A DNA stretch of 15,363 nt from Prevotellaceae bacterium UBA7017 (GTDB lineage Bacteria; Bacteroidota; Bacteroidia; Bacteroidales; Bacteroidaceae), in assembly GCA_002449535.1 (NCBI GenBank), contig DJWZ01000027.1:11063-26425 (forward strand). The letters are read 5' to 3'. The first letter of the stretch is position 1; every line of letters begins with the position of its first letter. This document shows positions 1 to 7,682 of this stretch, piece by piece. Below the pieces are notes generated by a model, which did no database searches, was not told the DNA's origin, and worked only from the letters and a program-made list of their open reading frames with translations. A program made the position numbers and the translations under genes.

Positions 1-2
1 CT

Positions 3-10
3 ATCTTTGC
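3..10 (+). promoter_or_regulatory. Bacteroidota -7 promoter box for the antiporter gene
   Basis: TATCTTTG matches the Bacteroidota -7 consensus TAnnTTTG and is followed by CACAA, a common continuation in this group. It lies 31 bases before the ATG at 42, so transcription would start near 14-17 with a leader of about 25 bases. The -33 element would lie outside the window. Confidence 0.65.
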
Positions 11-41
11 ACAAAATTTTTGACTTAGAATACCAAAACAC

Positions 42-2165
42 ATGTCAGAATATTTCCCGATAGCCAGCCCTACGATGGTATTTTTTACCGTCTTGCTGAT
101 AATTCTCTTCGCACCTATTGTGATGAGCAAACTGCGCATACCTCACATAATAGGTATGGTATTGGCAGGGGTTCTTGTAGGTCCTTACGGCTTTAATATT
201 CTTGAGCGCGATGCTTCCTTTGAATTGTTTGGACGCGTCGGACTTCTATACATTATGTTCCTCGCTGGTCTTGAGATGGACATGCAGGGTCTTAAGAACG
301 ACAGTTTTAAGATTGGTCTGTTCAGTATTGCTTCGTTCCTCATGCCTTTTGCCATGATGTATATAGCAGGCATCTACCTGCTTGGTTATTCACCCCTTGC
401 TTCCGTCATCCTTTCGTGCGTGATGGCTGCAAACACGCTGATTTCTTACCCCATTATCACACGATACGGCTTGCAGAAGCATAAGACCACGACGATATCC
501 GTTGGTGCCTCTATGTCGTCACTACTGCTGGCACTTATCGTTGTCACAGCTGTAGAGGGTAGTGCTCTTGGTGGCACAGGATTTGTGTTTTGGTCGCTTT
601 TCGTGGCAAAATTCCTCATATTCTGTATTGCCATCCATTATTTTCTCCGTTTTGTAACACACTGGTTTCTCAGGAGTTACAGCGATTCAGTCATGCAGTA
701 TATTTTTGTTCTCGGAATGATGTTCTTCAGTGCTGCCATATCCGAGGCAATAGGCATTGATGGCATTTTCGGAGCATTTTACAGCGGTTTGGTACTCAAC
801 CGTTTCATCCCTCAGGTGTCACCGCTTATGAATCGCATTGAGTTCATCGGCAACGCCATCTTCATCCCCTATTTCCTTATTGGCGTAGGCATGCTCATCA
901 ACGTGCATCTGCTGTTTGAACCCACCCCTGCCACTGCTTCCGTTGGCATCATGACAACTGTTTTCGTCATAGTCGTTGTCGGTACTGTCGGTAAGGCGAT
1001 AGCAGCGTACGGCTCATGTCTCGCCTTCCGTCTTCCGCTTCAGGACGGACATCTGATGTTCGGACTTACATCTGCCCATGCAGCAGGCGGCATCGCTATC
1101 GTAATGATAGGTATGAAACTCAATATCATTGATGACAATATGCTTAACGGCGTCGTGATGATGATACTCTTTACATGTATCATTTCTACCATCGTTACGG
1201 ACAACGCCGCACGTCGCATAGTGCTTACAGGCGGGCTTCTTAAACGGCAGAAAGACAAGGATGGTGACGACGAGAAGATTCTTATCCCTGTAAAATATTC
1301 CGAAACATGCAACACCCTCATAAATATTGCCATCTTGATGCGCAATACAGAACTTAATCGAGGATTGATTGCCCTTAATGTGGTTTATGACGGTGAAGAA
1401 GCAGAACAAGACCAGTTACGAGGTCAGGAACTTCTTGAGAATGTCGTCCGCAAGGCAGCAGAAGCAGATGTGAGGGTGCAGACCCAAGTGCGCCTTGCAG
1501 CAAATATTGCCAACGGCATCAAACACGCCTTCAAGGAATATGACTGCTCCGAAATAATCATGGGAGCCCATGTTCACGACAATTCCCGCCGTCCTTTCTG
1601 GGGCGAATTTGCACAAAGTGTATTCAACGGTCTCTCACGTCAGATAATCATTGTACGCTGCGTACAGCCGCTGAGTACTCTTCGTGCCATCCATGTTGCT
1701 GTCCCCTCACGGGCAGAATATGAACCAGGATTCTATCGCTGGACAGAACGCCTCTCAAGGTTGGCAAAGAATATAGGTTGCCGCATTTGCTTTCATGGCA
1801 GGATGGCGTCTCTCAATCTTATCGACCAATACATCTCTCACAAGCATCCCAGCGTAAGAGCCGAATATATCTCTATGCCGAAATGGAAAGAGCTCATACC
1901 TCTTATGAAGAGTGTAAAGAAAGACGAGATGCTTGTCGTCGTTACAGCCCGCCCAGGAACGGTTTCCCATAAGGCAGCACTAAATAATCTGCCTGAAGAG
2001 ATGACAGAACATTACAAGGGCAACAACTACATCATCCTCTTCCCCGACCAGTTTGGCCCTGCCCCCGATGTGATGACATTTGCTACCACCCAACATACCG
2101 AACAACTCTCGGCATACCACGAATTCATCCTATGGTGCCGAAGACAGAAGAGACGTTTTTCCTAA
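42..2165 (+). CDS. CPA2-family cation:proton antiporter with C-terminal USP-like domain
   Basis: This is an inner-membrane antiporter of the monovalent cation:proton antiporter-2 type (KefB/NhaS related), exchanging Na+ or K+ for H+. Residues about 10-395 form some 12 hydrophobic segments. The family signature GVLVGPYG lies at 43-50, FLAGLEMD at 73-80, GIDGIFGAFYSGL at 238-250, and GLTSAHAAGGIAI near 341-353. After a charged linker (KRQKDKDGDDEK, 401-412), residues about 413-705 form a soluble region resembling one or two universal-stress-protein (UspA) folds: EKILIPV opens it, and EIIMGAH and RQIIIVRC fit USP strands. A total of 707 residues is usual for the Bacteroidota version, where the tail is thought to sense nucleotide or energy state. 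The ion is not predictable from sequence. The stop codon overlaps the stop of the convergent gene by 4 bases, leaving no space for an intergenic terminator. Confidence 0.88.
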   Translation: MSEYFPIASPTMVFFTVLLIILFAPIVMSKLRIPHIIGMVLAGVLVGPYGFNILERDASFELFGRVGLLYIMFLAGLEMDMQGLKNDSFKIGLFSIASFLMPFAMMYIAGIYLLGYSPLASVILSCVMAANTLISYPIITRYGLQKHKTTTISVGASMSSLLLALIVVTAVEGSALGGTGFVFWSLFVAKFLIFCIAIHYFLRFVTHWFLRSYSDSVMQYIFVLGMMFFSAAISEAIGIDGIFGAFYSGLVLNRFIPQVSPLMNRIEFIGNAIFIPYFLIGVGMLINVHLLFEPTPATASVGIMTTVFVIVVVGTVGKAIAAYGSCLAFRLPLQDGHLMFGLTSAHAAGGIAIVMIGMKLNIIDDNMLNGVVMMILFTCIISTIVTDNAARRIVLTGGLLKRQKDKDGDDEKILIPVKYSETCNTLINIAILMRNTELNRGLIALNVVYDGEEAEQDQLRGQELLENVVRKAAEADVRVQTQVRLAANIANGIKHAFKEYDCSEIIMGAHVHDNSRRPFWGEFAQSVFNGLSRQIIIVRCVQPLSTLRAIHVAVPSRAEYEPGFYRWTERLSRLAKNIGCRICFHGRMASLNLIDQYISHKHPSVRAEYISMPKWKELIPLMKSVKKDEMLVVVTARPGTVSHKAALNNLPEEMTEHYKGNNYIILFPDQFGPAPDVMTFATTQHTEQLSAYHEFILWCRRQKRRFS

Positions 2166-2659
2166 TTTCCTTCCTGTCTCCGCTTCAGCCACGCCATATA
2201 TGTGCGAATGGCAAGTTCGACCATCTTCACACATGGGCGTTTGCGATAATATTCATCTGTTCTTGCTTCAGGTGTAGGATTTGTGTTGATATCCTTCACA
2301 TATCCCTTTAACAGTTCGCGGCAAATGAGCGACCCTGTCTGGGCTTTGAAGTCGGCAGCCAATTCTTGTACGGCAGCATAATTTCTTGCCTTTGTTTCCT
2401 GGCTGGCTTCCACAGAGGCTGTTTCCATTCCTGCAAGCATAAACATCCCGCTTGCAGTGCCGCACGTTTCCCTCATACGTCCAATACCTGCGCCAAAGCT
2501 TGCCGACAGCAGGGTGATAAGTGGCAATGGTATGTCGTAGGCATCTGCAAAGGTGCGTGCGACCGATTGTGCGCAGTTATATCCTTCCTTAAAGTATGCT
2601 ACTCCCTGCGCTACACGCGCCTCTGTCTCTTCTTCCCAGTTTGTTATCTGTATTTTCAT
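2162..2659 (-). CDS. C_GCAxxG_C_C family redox-type protein
   Basis: The 165-residue protein belongs to the C_GCAxxG_C_C family (named for its cysteine pattern), thought to be redox-active and metal-binding but without a firmly assigned reaction. The pattern is visible: GYNCAQSV with Cys29, a Gly-rich stretch FGAGIGRM (55-62), ETCGTASG with Cys66 (64-71), ICRELLKGY with Cys113, and RPCVKMVELA with Cys143. There is no signal peptide, so it is cytoplasmic. It starts 6 bases after the NudC stop, so the two are almost certainly cotranscribed, with NudC first. NudC acts on NAD(H), so a link to redox cofactors is possible but is inference. Its stop codon TAG overlaps the antiporter stop on the other strand. 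Length and motif order are normal for the family. Confidence 0.85.
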   Translation of the reverse strand: MKIQITNWEEETEARVAQGVAYFKEGYNCAQSVARTFADAYDIPLPLITLLSASFGAGIGRMRETCGTASGMFMLAGMETASVEASQETKARNYAAVQELAADFKAQTGSLICRELLKGYVKDINTNPTPEARTDEYYRKRPCVKMVELAIRTYMAWLKRRQEGN

Positions 2660-2665
2660 GAGTTG

Positions 2666-3274
2666 TTATATCTCTCCGTGAATCAGTTTGTATGCTATAG
2701 AACCAGGTGCCGGAGTAGCCGGCAGGTTGTTTCTGTCAAACCATCTGGCATCCTCTATTTCCTCTTCCTGTACCTTTATCTCCCCACTTTCATAGTCGGC
2801 ATAGAATGCCAGCATCAGTTGCTGCGGGAAAGGCCAGCTCTGGCTGCCGCGATATTGTATGTTCCTTACCTTTATACCAGTCTCTTCAAATATCTCCCTG
2901 CGGACGGCATTTTCTATTGTCTCTCCTGCCTCCACATATCCTGCCAGGCAGGCATAGATGTCCTGATTACGTTGTGTGTGGCGGGCAAGAAGAATCTTTT
3001 CTCCCTTTCTCACCAAGACAATGATGCAAGGGTCGATGCGTGGGAACAACAATTCACCACATTCAGGACACTTCATAGCCGTCAGTTCTGCGTCTTCTAT
3101 GAGGCGTGTGCCGCATCGTGGACAGAAGACAGTCTTTTTGCGCCATTCCGATAGTGCCTTCGCACGAGCCACCTTCATAGAGGTTTCTTCGTCGTGTTCG
3201 GCAAAAAACTGGCGCAACTCCTGACGGGAATATTCGTCAATATGAGATATTATATGGTTAAGGGTAGCTGTCAT
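2666..3274 (-). CDS. nudC: NudC-type NAD(+) diphosphatase, Nudix family
   Basis: NudC enzymes hydrolyse NAD(H) to NMN(H) and AMP, and in other bacteria remove NAD caps from RNA. The zinc ribbon has Cys51, Cys54, Cys69 and Cys72 (CPRC ... CPEC). The Nudix box runs 112-134 with GYVEAGET, then REIFEETGI holding the metal-binding glutamates. The NudC-specific motif after the box is SQSWPFPQQLM (144-154), close to the textbook SQPWPFPxS; this separates NudC from other Nudix enzymes. At 202 residues it lacks most of the N-terminal domain of E. coli NudC (257 residues), keeping only about 45 residues before the ribbon; such short forms occur in Bacteroidota. The ATG at 3274 is the only start placed before the first helix. 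The gene is followed after 6 bases by the C_GCAxxG_C_C gene and lies 92 bases after the GH3 gene; no good -7 box was found there, so it may also be read through from GH3. Confidence 0.88.
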   Translation of the reverse strand: MTATLNHIISHIDEYSRQELRQFFAEHDEETSMKVARAKALSEWRKKTVFCPRCGTRLIEDAELTAMKCPECGELLFPRIDPCIIVLVRKGEKILLARHTQRNQDIYACLAGYVEAGETIENAVRREIFEETGIKVRNIQYRGSQSWPFPQQLMLAFYADYESGEIKVQEEEIEDARWFDRNNLPATPAPGSIAYKLIHGEI

Positions 3275-3366
3275 TTATATTTAGAATCAAGGATTCAACC
3301 TTTATAAATAACGCTACCCTGTTGTTTTTATTTTCTTCCGCTGCCTGGAATTATTCTAAACGATGC

Positions 3367-5970
3367 TCAATGGTCAATGCTTATGTCAAATTTCTTCATG
3401 TCAGGGTCATCGGAACTGTTTCCGCACATCACCTCGTATTTGCCAGCCTTTGTGCGCATGGTGCTGGTGATGCTGTCCCATAACTCGAAAGTCTTTCTGG
3501 TAAGAGGAATAGTGACCGTTTTTGTCTCTCCCGCTTTCAGGTTGACGCGCTGGAAGCCCCTGAGACTCTTCGTGGGCCCCTCTGTGTCGGCTTTGTCACG
3601 CACATACAGCTGCACGACCTCTGTTCCCTCACGATTGCCTGTGTTTGTAACATCCACACTCACGCTTCCTGTTCCGTCACCTGCTGCCGTAATCTTCTCG
3701 TTACCCATCTTGAAGGTAGTGTATGACAATCCGTAACCGAATGGGAAGAGGGCATCCGAGAAGTATCTGTATGTACGTCCCTTCATGGAATAGTCCTCAT
3801 AATCAGGCAGCTGCGATGTTGCCTTATAGAATGTCACAGGAAGTTTTCCTGAAGGGTTGCAGTCGCCGAACAATATGTCAGCGACAGCATTGCCACCTTC
3901 CTGTCCTGCATACCATGCCTGCACTATGGCATCACATGTCTCTGTTTCTGGCAGCAGTGCTATTGCCGAACCGGAGCAGTTGACGAAGATAACGTGCTTT
4001 CCTGCATTCTTTAGAGCCTTCAGGAAGTCGCGCTGCACCTTCGGCAGTTCTATGTTGGTGCGGTCACCACCCATGAAGCCGTCTATGTTGACAGGCATTT
4101 CCTCACCCTCAAGAGCTGGCGAGATACCTCCCACGAAGATTACCTTGTCGATGCCTTTCAGCTGGGCTATTGTCTGCTGATAGTCTATCTGCAGTTCCTT
4201 CGCAACATCTATCTTCATTGAGGCGCCCCATGTCTTTACAGTATTGAAACGCACCTCTATCTGGAATTTCTGTCCCTTTTTTGCCTGTAAGACAGTGCGT
4301 GTCGGAGTAGCACGCCACGTGTGTTTTGAAACCTTCTTTTCACCATCTACATAAAGCGAGAAGTCACCGGTTCCCTCCACATTTATTACATATTCCCCCT
4401 CTTCTGCCGGAGCAAATGTCGTCTCATACTTAGCCGAGAAATCTTCTATGGGCAGTCCGGTAGCAAAGACATGCATGCCGCTGGTAGTGACAGCGAGGGG
4501 CTTGGTGTAATATTCTTCTGAGAAACTCTTTCCCTCCCTCTTGGTGTTCGTCCAGAAAGTGCCTCTGATGCCACGCTTGCCGTCAGGAGTGGTACATTCT
4601 GTTGCCAGACGGCTGTCCATCACCTTGTCGTATGTCAGGTCGCACCCAGAGACATAGAACAGTTTCTTCTGCTTTTTCTTGATGCCATCCAGTATGGTGA
4701 CGGTATGATTCGGTGTGCCGTTATAGTTTCCCCACATCATGGGTTCATTCTGTGCATTGGGACCAATGACGGCAATTTTCTCAACATTCTTCTTTAGTGG
4801 CAGTATGCCTCCCTTGTTCTGCAACAGCACAATTGTCTGACGTGCCATATTCAGCGAAAAGTTTGCTGATTCCTTCGTTGACATAGCGGAATAAGGTATC
4901 TTTGACCATTCCACCAACGCTGGGTCGTCCATTTCGCCCAAGTCAAAACGCCCTTCCAACAAGCGTATGACGTGCTTGTCAACTTCTTTCTCAGTTATAA
5001 AACCGCGCTTTACAGCTTCAGGAATACTTTTATATACATAGTTATATCCACACTCTACGTCAGTGCCTGCCATAGTGCCTTTCGCAGCTCCGTGCACGGC
5101 ATCCGAAGATGTCTTGTGGCTCTCGTGAAAATCACTCACGGCACCACAGTCGCTCACTACAAGGTATTTAAATCCCCATTCGTCGCGCAATATCTGTTGC
5201 AGCAATCTGGTATTGCCACAGCACGGCTCATCGTCAAGACGCTGATAGGCACACATCACCTCTCTCACCTTGGCTTCCTGCACCAGGGTTTTGAAAGCCG
5301 GCATATACGTTTCCCACAAGTCGCGTGGCGAAACGTCGTTGATATTTGCTGTATGTCGGGTATATTCTGGTCCGCTGTGTACGGCATAGTGCTTGGCACA
5401 AGCCCACAACTTACGATACTTTGCCGTCTCAGGTCCTTGCAATCCACGCACCACCTGTGTTCCCATCACGCTCGTGAGGTAGGGGTCTTCGCCATACGTT
5501 TCCTGACCTCTGCCCCATCGTGGGTCGCGAAAAATGTTTACGTTCGGTGTCCATACCGAGAGGCTGCGCATTTTCTGGTCTTCACCGTTGCCACGATACA
5601 TGCGTTCGTTATACTGAGCACGAAATTCTGTACTGGCAACGTCGAAACACTTATACAACAAGTCAGGATTGAACGATGCCGCCATTGCAACAGGTTCAGG
5701 AAAAACCGTCACATTTCCCATGTTAGCTGCCCCATGCAGCGCCTCGCTCCACCAGAAGAACTTCTTTATTCCCAAACGGGGAATGGCAGGACTCTCGTCG
5801 AGCATCAACAGCGATTTTTCCTCCAAGGTAAGGCGTGAACAGAGATCTACAGCCCTTTCGTGAGCACTGAGGTTGGGGTTCTTATACTTCGGTTGTTCAG
5901 ATGTTTGTGACATCATCGGCAATGCTATGCCGAGCAGCGCCAGAGCTGCAAGAAAATTGAGGGTCTTCAT
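3367..5970 (-). CDS. Exported GH3 beta-glycosidase (beta-xylosidase/beta-glucosidase type) with PA14 insert
   Basis: Glycoside hydrolase family 3 enzymes release sugars from the non-reducing ends of beta-linked oligosaccharides with a retaining mechanism. Residues 1-22 are a signal peptide (hydrophobic LAALALLGIALPMM, then SQ), so it works in the periplasm or at the outer membrane. The TIM-barrel domain spans about 35-345, with KH in CAKHYA (191-196) and the nucleophile Asp274 in VVSDCGAV. The alpha/beta sandwich (about 375-720) is split by a PA14 domain (about 465-590; RGTFW near the start, FSLYVDGEK near 537-545). The likely acid/base lies in the EGEE motif at 621-624. A fibronectin III-like domain closes the protein (about 775-860). 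The SDCGAV sequence and PA14 favour a xylosidase-like subgroup, but the substrate cannot be fixed. No SusC/SusD pair, regulator or other glycosidase is adjacent, so it is not in a typical polysaccharide utilisation locus here. Confidence 0.9.
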   Translation of the reverse strand: MKTLNFLAALALLGIALPMMSQTSEQPKYKNPNLSAHERAVDLCSRLTLEEKSLLMLDESPAIPRLGIKKFFWWSEALHGAANMGNVTVFPEPVAMAASFNPDLLYKCFDVASTEFRAQYNERMYRGNGEDQKMRSLSVWTPNVNIFRDPRWGRGQETYGEDPYLTSVMGTQVVRGLQGPETAKYRKLWACAKHYAVHSGPEYTRHTANINDVSPRDLWETYMPAFKTLVQEAKVREVMCAYQRLDDEPCCGNTRLLQQILRDEWGFKYLVVSDCGAVSDFHESHKTSSDAVHGAAKGTMAGTDVECGYNYVYKSIPEAVKRGFITEKEVDKHVIRLLEGRFDLGEMDDPALVEWSKIPYSAMSTKESANFSLNMARQTIVLLQNKGGILPLKKNVEKIAVIGPNAQNEPMMWGNYNGTPNHTVTILDGIKKKQKKLFYVSGCDLTYDKVMDSRLATECTTPDGKRGIRGTFWTNTKREGKSFSEEYYTKPLAVTTSGMHVFATGLPIEDFSAKYETTFAPAEEGEYVINVEGTGDFSLYVDGEKKVSKHTWRATPTRTVLQAKKGQKFQIEVRFNTVKTWGASMKIDVAKELQIDYQQTIAQLKGIDKVIFVGGISPALEGEEMPVNIDGFMGGDRTNIELPKVQRDFLKALKNAGKHVIFVNCSGSAIALLPETETCDAIVQAWYAGQEGGNAVADILFGDCNPSGKLPVTFYKATSQLPDYEDYSMKGRTYRYFSDALFPFGYGLSYTTFKMGNEKITAAGDGTGSVSVDVTNTGNREGTEVVQLYVRDKADTEGPTKSLRGFQRVNLKAGETKTVTIPLTRKTFELWDSITSTMRTKAGKYEVMCGNSSDDPDMKKFDISIDH

Positions 5971-6007
5971 TTTGTTATATGTAAATATTTTTCGAATAAT
6001 CCGGATG

Positions 6008-6015
6008 CAAAATTA
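6008..6015 (-). promoter_or_regulatory. -7 promoter box of the GH3 gene
   Basis: On the minus strand this reads TAATTTTG, an exact match to TAnnTTTG, followed by CATCC. The box ends 37 bases before the GH3 start codon, giving a start of transcription near 6002 and a leader of about 30 bases. No convincing TTTG -33 element is seen at the right spacing, which fits a promoter needing an activator. Confidence 0.6.
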
Positions 6016-6043
6016 CGAAAAAGACCACATATAACATTTCTAT

Positions 6044-6075
6044 TTTGTAACATATACTATTTCCGATGTTACAAA
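6044..6075. promoter_or_regulatory. Inverted repeat, candidate operator upstream of the GH3 promoter
   Basis: TTTGTAACAT (6044-6053) and ATGTTACAAA (6066-6075) are perfect 10-bp inverted arms separated by 12 bases. The centre lies about 58 bases upstream of the predicted GH3 transcription start, a usual place for an activator site. The repeat also lies 22 bases after the stop of the unknown exported gene at 6098, but it is AT-rich and no T-run follows on the minus strand, so a terminator is less likely. Related half-site-like sequence (ATAACATTT, 6031-6039) occurs just downstream. Confidence 0.45.
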
Positions 6076-6079
6076 CCAA

Positions 6080-6105
6080 ACTAATAACTAACGACTCTCA
6101 ACTAT
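6080..6105. repeat. Short mosaic repeat (TAACT / CTCAACT type) at a gene end
   Basis: The sequence ACTAATAACTAACGACTCTC and following CAACTAT resembles degenerate units of the CTAACTC and CTCAACT repeats seen at Bacteroidales gene ends. It overlaps the TGA stop codon (6098-6100) of the unknown exported gene. A cleaner relative lies at 12763-12785. Confidence 0.35.
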
Positions 6106-6913
6106 ACACATATCCCATCTTCATGGCGATATATCCCTTTGGCCATTTTGCTTTGTTGAGGTATATCTTTGCGCGGCCGTTGGTTAGCAGGAAAAGCCCT
6201 GACCTGATTTCCTTGAACTCATAGTACATCGTGTTTTGCCCTTCGTTATAGCTGATGCGTGCTATCTGCCAACAGCCGTCGGCAATATGCACCTCCATGT
6301 TGTCGAGCTTTACGATGTAGAACGTCCTGTTGCCGGCTGTATAGCTGCCGCTGTATTTCATGCCCGTTTCCTGCTTCTTCCTGCGTTTCTTTTGCAGCTC
6401 CTTCACCTTGTCGCGCACCTTCTCGTAGAACTTGTCATAGACATTGGCACTCATCATGCCATCATGTTTCAGGAATGACGCTATTTGCTTCTTTGTCAGT
6501 TCCTGTTTCATCTCTACCATGCGCACATTGGAAGTTGTTATCTTACCCTTTTTATATAATACATCCTCCGCCATTGTGATGCCGAAATGCTTGTGTTCCA
6601 TCAGGGCTGACACTATTGGTCCGAATCCTGCCAAGCGTGCGGCAAATGTGATGGTGCGGCGATGCGGAAACTTTTTCAAGTCGATATCCTTCTCCAACTG
6701 ACACGTTACCGAATACTTCAAGGTATTGACGCGTGCCTTTAATGGCTTGGCATTTGCCAAAACCTGCTTCAGCAAGTATTCCTCAAATGTCATACCGTCT
6801 GCCAGTACCACTGTCTCAGGCAGATTCAACGAAGCAACGATGTCATCCGTCTCCTGTGCCGTCACATTCAGTACAGGCAGCATCGCAAGCAATATGGTGA
6901 GTAGGAAAGTCAT
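6098..6913 (-). CDS. Exported protein of unknown function
   Basis: I do not recognise a named family in this 271-residue protein. Residues 1-20 are a signal peptide (MTFLLTILLAMLPVLNVTAQ, cleavage likely after TAQ), so it is exported. An amphipathic stretch follows (MTFEEYLLKQVLANAKPLKARVN, read at about 41-63). A strongly basic segment KELQKKRRKK lies near 171-180, and the C-terminal third is rich in aromatic beta-strand-like sequence ending MKMGYVYS. The early part weakly recalls the segment that follows the carboxypeptidase-like domain in DUF5686 outer-membrane proteins, but it is far too short to be one. It starts 14 bases after the stop of the HAD phosphatase gene, so they are likely cotranscribed; no functional link is evident. 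Its start codon lies inside a GGGCTTATA-type repeat, which is unusual. No other start is available between the upstream stop and the signal peptide. Confidence 0.75.
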   Translation of the reverse strand: MTFLLTILLAMLPVLNVTAQETDDIVASLNLPETVVLADGMTFEEYLLKQVLANAKPLKARVNTLKYSVTCQLEKDIDLKKFPHRRTITFAARLAGFGPIVSALMEHKHFGITMAEDVLYKKGKITTSNVRMVEMKQELTKKQIASFLKHDGMMSANVYDKFYEKVRDKVKELQKKRRKKQETGMKYSGSYTAGNRTFYIVKLDNMEVHIADGCWQIARISYNEGQNTMYYEFKEIRSGLFLLTNGRAKIYLNKAKWPKGYIAMKMGYVYS

Positions 6914-6932
6914 AGGGCTTATATGGCTTATA
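6912..6932. repeat. GGGCTTATA-type short repeat across a stop/start junction
   Basis: ATAGGGCTTATATGGCTTAT plus one base covers the TAA stop of the HAD gene (6928-6930) and most of the ATG of the next gene (6911-6913). The same unit recurs at 9875-9892 and 10180-10217, so this is a dispersed family local to this genome. Confidence 0.6.
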
Positions 6933-7560
6933 GAATCAAATCTTCATACTTCACGTTTTCAAAGTTCTTCAGTACCTTGTGACAGAGGGGTGCTATTTCC
7001 TCTATGGTGTGTCCTGTGGCGAGTCCTACGGTATATATCCCCGATGCCATACCAGCCTGCAGGCCGTTATAAGCATCCTCGAATACCATGCAGTCCTCTA
7101 AAGGTGTCTGTAGCATCTCTGCAGCCTTCAGGTAACAGTCGGGAGCGGGCTTTGAGGCACTGAAATTCTCTGCCGTCAGTATTTTGTCAAACATCGTGCC
7201 GATGAGTGGATTGCCTTTGGTGGCATACTGCATTTTCTGTTTGTTTGACGAGGTGACAATGGCACATTTCACGCCGTGGCTACGAATGTCCGTCAGAAAC
7301 TCCTCCACATATGGGAAGAAACTGTAATCCATCTGCGCCTCATATTCGTCCAGTTCCCTTACTATCGCCTCGTGCGTCTCAGGACTGAAATATGTTGCCA
7401 AGATGTTCTTTAGTGTCGTACCCTTTATGGCATACTCCAAATCAGGCACGTCAGGGCGATATTTCCGCGCTATGCGTCCCCAGACAACGGTATATTGGTC
7501 TTCCGTATCGATGAGCGTACCATCGAGGTCGAAAAGAGCAGCTTTAAATTTTCGTTTCAT
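6928..7560 (-). CDS. HAD-superfamily sugar-phosphatase / beta-phosphoglucomutase-like hydrolase
   Basis: The 210-residue protein is a HAD subfamily IA hydrolase of the beta-phosphoglucomutase/DOG-phosphatase type, acting on small phosphorylated sugars in the cytoplasm. Motif I is FDLDGTLIDTE with nucleophile Asp11 and Asp13. The cap domain spans about 20-85. Motif II is VTSSNKQKM (Thr103/Ser104), motif III has Lys137 in KPAPDCYLKAAEML, and motif IV is VFEDAYNGLQAGMASG (Glu161, Asp162). All catalytic residues are present. I chose the ATG at 7560: an upstream TTG at 7578 is in frame, but it lies within the promoter-like sequence (TACCTTCG, 7568-7575), so it is probably not translated. The substrate is not predictable. 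The IS element lies just upstream, but 98 bases of native DNA remain in front of the gene. Confidence 0.87.
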   Translation of the reverse strand: MKRKFKAALFDLDGTLIDTEDQYTVVWGRIARKYRPDVPDLEYAIKGTTLKNILATYFSPETHEAIVRELDEYEAQMDYSFFPYVEEFLTDIRSHGVKCAIVTSSNKQKMQYATKGNPLIGTMFDKILTAENFSASKPAPDCYLKAAEMLQTPLEDCMVFEDAYNGLQAGMASGIYTVGLATGHTIEEIAPLCHKVLKNFENVKYEDLIL

Positions 7561-7567
7561 CAGGGTG

Positions 7568-7575
7568 CGAAGGTA
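7568..7575 (-). promoter_or_regulatory. -7-like box directly before the HAD start codon
   Basis: The minus strand reads TACCTTCG followed by CACCCTG and the ATG at 7560. It differs from TAnnTTTG by one base and resembles the frequent TACCTTTGCA form. With only 7 bases between the box and the ATG, the transcript would have almost no leader. Confidence 0.45.
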
Positions 7576-7591
7576 CAAAAAAATCCAATCA

Positions 7592-7618
7592 AACCTTAAC
7601 GTTCATGCCAACCTTAAC
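7592..7618 (-). promoter_or_regulatory. Direct repeat upstream of the HAD promoter
   Basis: GTTAAGGTT (minus strand) occurs twice, at 7610-7618 and 7592-7600, an 18-base period. The nearer copy ends 16 bases before the -7-like box. Direct repeats spaced near two helical turns in this position can be regulator sites; no regulator is encoded nearby. Confidence 0.3.
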
Positions 7619-7658
7619 TTTTTTTATGCATAATTAAGTGGCGAGAGATACAAAAATT

Positions 7659-7682
7659 GGTTCATCCGACATTTCGAGTGAT
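7659..7682. repeat. Terminal inverted repeat of the IS, transposase 3' side
   Basis: These 24 bases are the exact reverse complement of 8947-8970. They contain the transposase stop codon (7662-7664) and encode its last six residues, ITRNVG. Confidence 0.92.

Noticed and set aside
2366..3154. 262-codon plus-strand frame across the NudC and C_GCAxxG_C_C genes
   Set aside because: It spans two well-supported minus-strand genes and its Cys/Phe/Tyr-rich product looks like a shadow translation.
3284..3296. Small hairpin GAATC-AAG-GATTC before nudC as a terminator for GH3
   Set aside because: Only 5 bp, AT-rich, and not followed by a T-run on the minus strand; too weak to support.
4972..5838. 288-codon open frame on the plus strand
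   Set aside because: It lies wholly opposite the GH3 gene, whose domains and catalytic motifs are intact; its own product is Cys/His/Arg-rich with no family pattern.
3367..5970. GH3 gene as part of a polysaccharide utilisation locus
   Set aside because: No SusC, SusD, HTCS or other glycosidase gene flanks it within the window.
7561..7578. TTG start giving the HAD protein an MYLRTL extension
   Set aside because: These bases match the promoter box region and the HAD fold starts properly at the ATG at 7560.
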